Source: a virus. From it: a stretch of 22,490 nt of DNA. The DNA lies in IMG/VR virus record IMGVR_UViG_3300006802_007139, positions 1-22,490 of that record, one strand, 5' to 3'. Below, one piece after another: positions 1-6,600 of the stretch (its first letter is position 1; the number at the start of each line of letters is the position of its first letter). Under the pieces are notes generated by a model. That model was given only the letters and a program-made list of their open reading frames with translations, was not told the origin of the DNA and did no database searches. A program made the translations under genes and the position numbers.

Positions 1-1
1 C

Positions 2-535
2 CGTGACGTGTTCTTCGACTGGACGGACAGGTTCGCCCCGCATGAGTGGATCGTTGAGAACAACGCCTTCCAAGGCTTCCTGGCGCAGGATGAGGACATC
101 CGCAGCCATCTGGCTTCCCGTGGTGTGGTCTTTAGGTCTCACCACACTGGCAGCAACAAGATGGATCCTGACTTCGGTGTTGCCTCGATGGCTCCTCTGT
201 TCGGTTCGGTGTCGGTGCGCTCGGATGGCAGGGGGGTGCGACCTGACGGGGATAACCTGATCCATCTCCCTGACATGTCTCCGTCCTACGGGGTGAAGAC
301 GCTGGTGGAGCAGTTGTCGGTGTGGTCGCCTCTGGTGAAGACGAAGCATCGGAAGCAGGACACGGTGATGGCCTTGTGGTTCGCGGAGCTGCGCGCCAGG
401 GAGGTGCTGCACCATCGGACTGGCCGCAGCGACTGGTTCGGGTCCTCATCGTTCACGTCGGAGCGTGACATCGAGTCGCGGATGGTTGTAGCACTGGACG
501 ACTGGATGTCGATGACTCCGGTCCAATACTTGTAG
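2..535 (+). CDS. Phage terminase large subunit, C-terminal part (5' end outside window)
   Basis: The frame is open from the window edge (first full codon at 2) to TAG at 533-535, giving 177 residues. This is the C-terminal, RNase H-like nuclease half of the packaging motor, which cuts concatemeric DNA and works with the portal. Visible hallmarks are the E-N-N-A-F-Q segment (about residues 18-23 of the fragment), a motif typical of terminase nuclease domains, and KQDTVMALWFAE near residues 118-129, which looks like the late acidic metal-binding motif followed by its helix. The ATPase half (Walker A and B) lies upstream of the window and cannot be checked. The portal gene follows at once, the standard order. 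The family assignment rests on motifs and context. Confidence 0.85.
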   Translation, partial: RDVFFDWTDRFAPHEWIVENNAFQGFLAQDEDIRSHLASRGVVFRSHHTGSNKMDPDFGVASMAPLFGSVSVRSDGRGVRPDGDNLIHLPDMSPSYGVKTLVEQLSVWSPLVKTKHRKQDTVMALWFAELRAREVLHHRTGRSDWFGSSSFTSERDIESRMVVALDDWMSMTPVQYL

Positions 536-544
536 GAGTTGCTG

Positions 545-2335
545 GTGGGCGTCTCAGACATCATGGCGCGCTATGACGTGCTGCGCCGTCAGCATGCGCA
601 GCGGGATGCGCGCATGGAGCTGGTGTCGCGGGTGCGCGCCGGGAACGCTGACATCGCCTTCCCCGGCCTGTTCCCCTCGGACTGGCCGAAGCCGATCGTC
701 GCGAACTTCTTGGACACGGTGGCGCGCGACCTCGCGGAGATGATCGCTCCGCTGCCAACGATCACAGCTATGGGTGACTCGTACATCGATGAGCGGTCAC
801 GCTCGGCGGCTGACAAGCGGACGAAGATCGCGAACTACTACGCGTCTGCGGCTCGCCTTTCGACGCAGATGCTGTCTGGCGCCGACCAGTACCTGACGTT
901 CGGGTTCATTCCGCTTCGCGTGGAGCCGAACATGGATGACTCCCGCCCGCACATCCATGTTGACAACCCGGTCGGCGCGTACCCGGAGTTCGACCGGTGG
1001 GGGAACGTGACGGCGTATGCGCGCCGCTGGAAGCAGAAGGCTTCAGTGCTGGCAGCGATCTACCCGGAGTATGCGGGCATCCTGATGCCGAAGCAGCGTT
1101 TCGGGTCGGACGCGCACAAGTCGGATGCGCTCCTCGAGGTCGTCAAGTGGTACGACAAGGACCGCTGCGTCCTGTTCGTCCCTGAGCGTGACAGCCTCGT
1201 CCTGGACGCGTACGAGAACCCGATCTCCCGCGTCCCCGTGGTCATCGCCCGCCGTCCCGGCGTCGATGGTGAGATGCGCGGCCAGTTCGATGATGTCCTG
1301 TGGGTGTACGCGGCGAAGGCGAAGCTGGCGCTGCTGTCACTGGAGGCTGTGCAGGACTCCGTGGAGGCGCCGCTGGCGCTGCCGATGGACGTGCAGCACC
1401 TGCCGATCGGCGGGAAGAGCGTCATCCGCAGCAACTCGCCTGAGCAGATCCGCCGGGTTCCGCTGCAACTGCCACCGGCAGCGTTCACTGAGGGTCAGCT
1501 CCTTGAGAACGAGATGCGGATGGGTGCCCGCTACCCGGAGGCCCGCTCGGGCAACATTGACGCCTCCGTGGTCACCGGTCGCGGCGTGCAGGCGCTCATG
1601 GGCGGCTTCGACACTCAGATCAAGACGGCGCAGGCTGTCATCGGTGAGGCGATCGCGGACGTGATGAGCCTGTGCCTGGAGCTGGACGAGGTGGTGTTCG
1701 GGGCGCAGAAGAAGACGGTTCGCGGCCTGAACGGCGGTGCCCCGTTCGAGCTGTCGTACACTCCCAGCCGCGACATCAGCGGACACTACGTGGTCGATGT
1801 CGAGTATGGGGTGATGTCGGGGCTGGACCCGAACCGTGCCCTGGTGTGGGGTTTGCAGGCTCGCGGAGACAAGCTGATCTCCCGCTCGTTCCTGCGCCGC
1901 AACCTGCCGGTGGCGATGAACGTGAACGAGGAGGAGCGCATCATCGACATCGAGGAGATGCGTGACTCGTTGAAGATGGCTGTCCAGTCGTATGCGCAGG
2001 CTCTGCCTGAGCTGGCGGCGCAGGGGCAGCCGGTGGACAGGATTGTCGCATCGATCTCGAAGGTGATCCAGTCGCGGCGCAAGGGTGAGTCCCTTGAGGA
2101 TGCTGTGGCGGTCGCGTTTGAGCCTGAAGAGCCTGCCGGGGCTGAGGGGCCGTCCGGTGAAGAGCAGCCTGGTATGGAAGATGGCGCTCCCGTTGAATCG
2201 GCTCCCCCCGGCAGTCCTATGCCATCACTGGATGCTGGTGGTGGACCGCCTGCGATGCAGCAGTTGCTCGCTGGTTTGACCGGTTCAGGTAAGCCTGTCC
2301 TGGCTGGTCGTGTTGTTCGACAGATCCCGGCGTAG
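545..2335 (+). CDS. Portal protein
   Basis: A 596-residue protein directly after the terminase. I chose the GTG at 545 because GGAG at 535-538 lies 6 nt upstream; TTG at 539 and ATG at 563 are in-frame alternatives. Portals form the dodecameric ring at the unique capsid vertex through which DNA enters and leaves. Support: position, length in the usual range for large portals, an N-terminal region with long helices, a mixed alpha/beta middle, and a segment around residues 340-380 (S-V-V-T-G-R-G-V-Q then long amphipathic helices) that fits the portal stem/crown helices. Residues about 523-570 are an acidic, Pro/Gly-rich tail, likely disordered. No catalytic motif is expected. The next gene starts 22 nt downstream. 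Confidence 0.8.
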   Translation: MGVSDIMARYDVLRRQHAQRDARMELVSRVRAGNADIAFPGLFPSDWPKPIVANFLDTVARDLAEMIAPLPTITAMGDSYIDERSRSAADKRTKIANYYASAARLSTQMLSGADQYLTFGFIPLRVEPNMDDSRPHIHVDNPVGAYPEFDRWGNVTAYARRWKQKASVLAAIYPEYAGILMPKQRFGSDAHKSDALLEVVKWYDKDRCVLFVPERDSLVLDAYENPISRVPVVIARRPGVDGEMRGQFDDVLWVYAAKAKLALLSLEAVQDSVEAPLALPMDVQHLPIGGKSVIRSNSPEQIRRVPLQLPPAAFTEGQLLENEMRMGARYPEARSGNIDASVVTGRGVQALMGGFDTQIKTAQAVIGEAIADVMSLCLELDEVVFGAQKKTVRGLNGGAPFELSYTPSRDISGHYVVDVEYGVMSGLDPNRALVWGLQARGDKLISRSFLRRNLPVAMNVNEEERIIDIEEMRDSLKMAVQSYAQALPELAAQGQPVDRIVASISKVIQSRRKGESLEDAVAVAFEPEEPAGAEGPSGEEQPGMEDGAPVESAPPGSPMPSLDAGGGPPAMQQLLAGLTGSGKPVLAGRVVRQIPA

Positions 2336-2357
2336 CCGGTTCTCTTTGGAGGAAGTT

Positions 2358-2537
2358 ATGGCCGGTTTCGGCAAGCAGGGCAAGAGTCAGCCGGGTGGTG
2401 GCACCCGTCCGACTGCTCCTACGCGGGACGCTGGGGTTCCTAAGGGGATGTCCCCTTCGGCTTCCGGTGCCTTCGGGGTGAAGGTGGGCGTGAACCCGCC
2501 TGGCAAGGGTAACAACGACAAGCGGAAGGCGAAGTAG
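2358..2537 (+). CDS. Small Gly/Pro/Lys-rich protein, function unknown
   Basis: A 59-residue protein. ATG at 2358 is preferred over an in-frame upstream ATG at 2310, which would lie inside the portal gene, because GGAGGA at 2348-2353 sits 4 nt ahead. The protein is basic and low in complexity, with Gly, Pro, Ser and Lys throughout and a Lys/Arg-rich C-terminus (N-N-D-K-R-K-A-K). It has no signal peptide, membrane segment or enzyme motif. It opens a run of small genes between portal and the giant gene. The basic tail would allow nucleic-acid contact, but that is a guess. I do not recognise a family. Confidence 0.65.
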   Translation: MAGFGKQGKSQPGGGTRPTAPTRDAGVPKGMSPSASGAFGVKVGVNPPGKGNNDKRKAK

Positions 2538-2539
2538 TC

Positions 2540-2728
2540 ATGAAGAAGGCAATGGGTGGAAGCGGCGCGGAGCAGAGGTTTATGTCAAGAGTTGCTGAGA
2601 GGGGTCCGGCCTCGTCCTACAGGCAGCGGCAGGCCAACGCGGCCAAGAAGCGAGCTGGTCGTCCTGGGGCCATCACCAACTCTCGCAGCGCCCAGGCGAT
2701 TGCCCGCCGTCGGAAGAAGTCGCGATGA
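2540..2728 (+). CDS. Small strongly basic protein, function unknown
   Basis: A 62-residue protein starting two bases after the previous stop; the ribosome site is weak, so translational coupling is likely. It is very rich in Arg and Lys (repeated R-Q-R-Q, K-K-R and a terminal A-R-R-R-K-K-S-R) with Ala and Ser between. Such composition suits binding to DNA, RNA or the acidic inside of a capsid, but no known domain is visible. The stop overlaps a following ATG (TGATG at 2726-2730). The function is unassigned. Confidence 0.6.
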   Translation: MKKAMGGSGAEQRFMSRVAERGPASSYRQRQANAAKKRAGRPGAITNSRSAQAIARRRKKSR

Positions 2729-2787
2729 TGCGTAAGCAGCCCACCGGAAAGGTCATCACGACCCCGGAGCTGCGGCGATCCTACTAG
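2728..2787 (+). CDS. Possible 19-residue peptide
   Basis: A minimal frame begins with the ATG that overlaps the previous stop (TGATG) and ends at TAG 2785-2787. The peptide is MRKQPTGKVITTPELRRSY. The overlapping-stop arrangement is the one used by most genes in this window, and the 22-nt gap that follows carries a separate GGAGG for the next gene. Nothing else supports it as a product; it could be non-coding spacer. Confidence 0.3.
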   Translation: MRKQPTGKVITTPELRRSY

Positions 2788-2809
2788 TACGAGTCGGAGG
2801 TGCGGAGCG

Positions 2810-3037
2810 GTGGACGACCAGGTCACTGCGGCGATGACCGCCCGCATCTCCGAAGGCCACGGCAGCGGATTCATCACAGGATACGTCGCTGTCATCGAAT
2901 GGTGCACATCGGACGGCGAGCTGCTCGCTGTCACTTTGAAGGATTCCGTGTCGCCTCCGTGGCGTCACGCTGGTCTGCTGACTGCCGTGTCCGACGTGTA
3001 TGCGGCTGATGCGGAAGAAGATGTCGAGGAGGACTGA
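2810..3037 (+). CDS. Small acidic protein, function unknown
   Basis: A 75-residue protein with a GTG start at 2810, preceded by GGAGG at 2796-2800. An N-terminal amphipathic stretch is followed by a compact alternating region (about residues 18-50: F-I-T-G-Y-V-A-V-I-E-W, then L-L-A-V-T-L-K-D-S) and a highly acidic tail (A-E-E-D-V-E-E-D). The residue pattern suggests a small beta-sheet domain. In contrast to the two basic proteins before it, this one is strongly acidic. Its TGA overlaps the ATG of the next gene. I recognise no family. Its place between portal and the giant gene suggests a head or packaging accessory. Confidence 0.65.
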   Translation: MDDQVTAAMTARISEGHGSGFITGYVAVIEWCTSDGELLAVTLKDSVSPPWRHAGLLTAVSDVYAADAEEDVEED

Positions 3038-3465
3038 TGGCTGGGAAGCGTGGCGGTTACCAGAAGCCGTCCAGTCCTGCTCCTGCCTCTGGGCCAGGTG
3101 CCCTGTCGCAGCGCACCGATGGTGGTCCGGCTGACTCTCAGCCGATCCGTGTCGCTCCTGGCGGAGGATACGGGGAGCGGGCTGACATGGCTGATCTGCA
3201 AGCGTCAGCTCCGATGGCGAAGGCTCCGTCAATTCCAAGCCGAAGCATGAACGTTGAGGCAACTCCGTTCTCTGCGGCAACTGAGCGTCCCGATGAGCCT
3301 GTGACTGCCGGCATTGATCTTGGTGCAGGACCGGGAAGCGCCGCCCTCGGAATGCAGCAGCCTCCCGCTGGGAGTCTCTCTGCGGTGCTTCAGAAGATGG
3401 CCGGCAACGATCCGACTGGTGATGTGGCTCGCCTGTTCACGCTGGCGGTGAAGCGTGGCTGGTGA
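3037..3465 (+). CDS. Low-complexity small phage protein with RPDEPVTAG motif
   Basis: A 142-residue protein, ATG at 3037 overlapping the previous TGA, with GAGGAGG at 3026-3032. The first ~80 residues are Gly/Pro/Ser/Ala-rich and probably disordered. Residues about 83-104 carry the motif E-R-P-D-E-P-V-T-A-G followed by a Gly-rich D-x-G-x-G-x-G-S segment, and the C-terminus ends in a short helix and R-G-W. The next gene repeats the same motif and a similar end, so the two are paralogous. My impression is that short proteins with this kind of motif occur near the portal in other actinobacterial and freshwater phages; their role is not known to me. A structural or assembly role is inferred only from position. 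Confidence 0.65.
   Translation: MAGKRGGYQKPSSPAPASGPGALSQRTDGGPADSQPIRVAPGGGYGERADMADLQASAPMAKAPSIPSRSMNVEATPFSAATERPDEPVTAGIDLGAGPGSAALGMQQPPAGSLSAVLQKMAGNDPTGDVARLFTLAVKRGW
3283..3348 (+). repeat. Duplicated 22-codon motif, copy 1
   Basis: Encodes the R-P-D-E-P-V-T-A-G motif and Gly-rich segment in the 142-aa gene. It aligns without gaps to 3494-3559 in the next gene; 16 of 22 residues are identical. Confidence 0.85.
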
Positions 3466-3664
3466 GCAGATGATGCCTTTCACTGCACCCACTCAGCGAC
3501 CGGATGAGCCTGTCACTGCTGGTGTCGATGTTGGTCCGGGCGTCGGATCTGAGGCGCTGCGATCAACTGACCAGCGCCTCAACCTTGTCCGAATGCTTGA
3601 GGAAGACGGCAGCGAGGACGCCCTGTACCTGCGACAGGTGGCTATAGGGCGGGGGTGGATCTAG
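3455..3664 (+). CDS. Small paralogue of the preceding gene (RPDEPVTAG motif)
   Basis: A 69-residue protein. GTG at 3455 lies inside the 3' end of the preceding gene (11-nt overlap). Residues about 14-35 repeat the neighbour's motif (Q-R-P-D-E-P-V-T-A-G, then D-V-G-P-G-V-G-S), and both proteins end in a short helix followed by R-G-W. It is essentially the C-terminal half of the neighbour without its disordered N-terminus, so an in-place duplication is likely. The stop abuts the GTG of the giant gene. Function unknown. Confidence 0.65.
   Translation: MAGEQMMPFTAPTQRPDEPVTAGVDVGPGVGSEALRSTDQRLNLVRMLEEDGSEDALYLRQVAIGRGWI
3494..3559 (+). repeat. Duplicated 22-codon motif, copy 2
   Basis: Second copy, in the 69-aa gene. 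Third-base differences from copy 1 are numerous, so the duplication is old or under selection to keep the peptide. Confidence 0.85.
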
Positions 3665-6600
3665 GTGGCTGCGAAGATTGATGGTTCTGGTGGGTCACGG
3701 CCCCGCGTGACTACTCCCAACCAGGCTGACTACCGGGAGCGGCAGCAGCAGCAGGAGCAGGCTGCTCGCACTCGTCCCAGCATCCCGCAGGAGGACTACC
3801 GTGCGCAGCAGCGCACTGCGCCTACGACTGTCTCTCAGGCTGACTATCAGGAGCGGCAGCGAGCTGGGCAGCAGTTTCTGCGCCTGAACCCTGACCTTGA
3901 CTTCTCTCCAGCGGCTGTCGCTCAGCGTGAGCGTGCTGTAGCCCGCAAGGAGTCGGTGAACCCGTACAACTTCGCTGACCGCATAGCGGCGGCTGCGATC
4001 GCGGAGAACACTCAGAGGCTTCCGGGCGGTATGGCGACAAGTGTCGCCAGCAGTCTGGCTCGCAAGGAGTCGCTGCTGGACTATCCGACTCTGCTTGGGG
4101 CAGCGTACCGTTCTGGCCTGTCGAACGACGAGATTCGCAGGGTTGTGAACTTCGCTGAGGCGCACAAGGCTGCGACTGCGCTGACCAACACGATTGACCC
4201 TGAGCGCGCCAATGTGATCTTCTCCTCGATGTCTGGTCCGATGCAGGCAGCAGTTGTTGACATCTTGAAGGCAGCGCAGGACAACCCTTCCCTGGTGAAG
4301 GGAACTGAGGAGAAGTCCTCGTTTGTCGGCAGCCTTGTTGAGGCCGCGTTTGACGGCCTGCTGTGGGTCAACGAGCAGGGTCAGCATTTCGCTCGCGCAG
4401 GTCTTGCTGCCCGAAACGATCTGCTCTCCACTGACAGCGATGTCAGTGTGATGCAGCGCGTCGGCGCTCTCGCAGCTTGGGGTAGCGGCGCCTTCCTAGG
4501 GTCGTCCAACTCGGCGTACTGGGATGCCACGGAGAAGGGCAAGTACGACGAGAAGCGGCTCGGAGAGCTGCGCACCCAGTACGGCGAGAAGCCTGTCAAC
4601 GTCATCCTTCGAGCCAACCAGATCGCTGCTGACGGTGAGCCGGATGCTGTCGGTCGCTGGATCAAGGAGTTCGAGAATGACCCGGACGCGCTGAAGATCA
4701 TTGACAGTGTCATATTTCGGCGCAACGACTCTGTGGAACTTCTGAAACTCACCGACCTGGTCGATGCCACCCACATGGGGAACTACGGTTTCTTGGCTAC
4801 GAACCTGTACACCCCTGACGAGTTGAAGGGGTCTGAGCTTCAGAACCAGACAGCGAACGCTGCGAACGTTGCCGCATTCTTCTTGTACGACCCGACCCTG
4901 CTGGGGTCGAAGGCTCGCGCTGGGTACATCGCCGGCAGGTACGGGCTGCACAAGCTGTCCGGTGGCGCTGACTCTGTGGAGAAGGCTTTCAAGATGCGCC
5001 AAGTGCGCCGCTTCTACGACTCGCTAGGCAAGGATCTGTCGAAGGCTGACGGAGCCATGTACGGGGACGAAGCGACCTATATGGCTCGAGTGAAGAAGAA
5101 GTACGGGTCGTGGCTGGACGAGGTGACCATTGAGGAGATGCGCGCATTCGGCGTGAAGTCCTCTGATGACGCCATGCGCTACTACATGGACACTGACATG
5201 GCGCTGGGCATCCTGCGCGGTCAAGCCATCCGCAGGACGAAGTACATTCCTCACGCGAACATGCTCGCAACTGCCAGGCGTTCGGTTACTGGTGTTCGAG
5301 GAATCAGTCCGAAGGCTCGAGGCGCCTCTGGCATGTACGGCATGTCCGGGTGGACGCGTGGCGGAAACTCTGTTGACCGTCAGGATCAGGCAGCTCGCGT
5401 GGCGGATACGCTGATCACGCAGGCGGATAAGATTGGGGCCGCTGAAGGAATTGGCTTCCGCAGCGGTCGTGGTGTCACGATTACGAAGGCTGGTGGCCGC
5501 AAGGGTCTGCGGGTTTACGGCGAGTTCAACGGGTTCACGTACAATGATAAGACTCTGGCTGCTCGCGTGGACAGGTTCATGCGTCGAGGCGCGCGCATGC
5601 CGAATGGCGCTAACGGCATCAGCATCGTTGATGCTAGTGACGCGAAGCGCGTGTACGACTACGCTCGCGCTTTCCTGACGAAGTACCATGCGAACATCAT
5701 CCGTCAGGCTTGGGTTGATGGGAACCCTGCGACCAGGCTTCGCATCATGCAGGGCTTGAACCGTTCCGCTGGTTACGCGAAGGGCATTCATCTTCGTGAC
5801 CCTGAGAACGGTTACCGGATCATTGACGACTTGTCTTTCGGCACTCGAGCGTCTGACCAGTATGCGGCCACTCAGGCAGGGATCATGGGTGAGCGGCTGG
5901 GTGCTGTCGCGGCGCCAGTGGATGTCACGTCTGCCAGGTATGCGGTGCCTCAGGTTCGGCCCACCGGTGATGCGGCGAAGGATCGGATGATCAGGTCGCT
6001 GAACCTTGAGCTGCGTGACAATATTGCGCGTCAGAATGAGATCCGGGCGAGCATGAAGGATGCTCGCGGGGAGATCAATGTTCGTGAGGCGATGGAAGAG
6101 TTGAAGGCTCTCCGTCAGGAGCGCCTTCAGATCAGCAAGGACATGCGTGTCATCCAGCAGGGAACTGGTGAGGTCGCTGCTCGGACTGCTCGGGCTGCTG
6201 CTCGGAAGAGCACGCCGAAGGGTCAGAACGCTGCTGATCAGGTCACTGCTGGTAAGGCTGCCGCTGTTGACGCTCAGGCCAAGCAGGCTGCTGCTGATCT
6301 GCGATCGGTGAATCGGCAGATCGACAAGTTGGAGAAGAAGGCCGGCGACCAGTCGTCTCGGTTGCAGGAGTTGTACCGCATTCGTGACGAGCTGCGTCGT
6401 GAGGGTGGGACGAAGTATTTCGAGAATCGTGCGCTTCTGGCTGAGAGGCGTCGGATTGAGAAGATCGCCTCGGATGACTTCGCCCGTTTCGACCCGTCGC
6501 TGGTCAACGGCAGGTCATATGCGATCTTCCCGTGGCAGGTTTCAAGTCGGGTGGCGATTCCACGTTGGGATCTGATTGAGTCGGCGCGGGCGAGGACGAG

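Noticed and set aside
5024-5791. A 255-codon open frame on the - strand inside the giant gene
   Set aside because: Antisense shadow of a clearly coding + frame; no plausible domain and no ribosome site.
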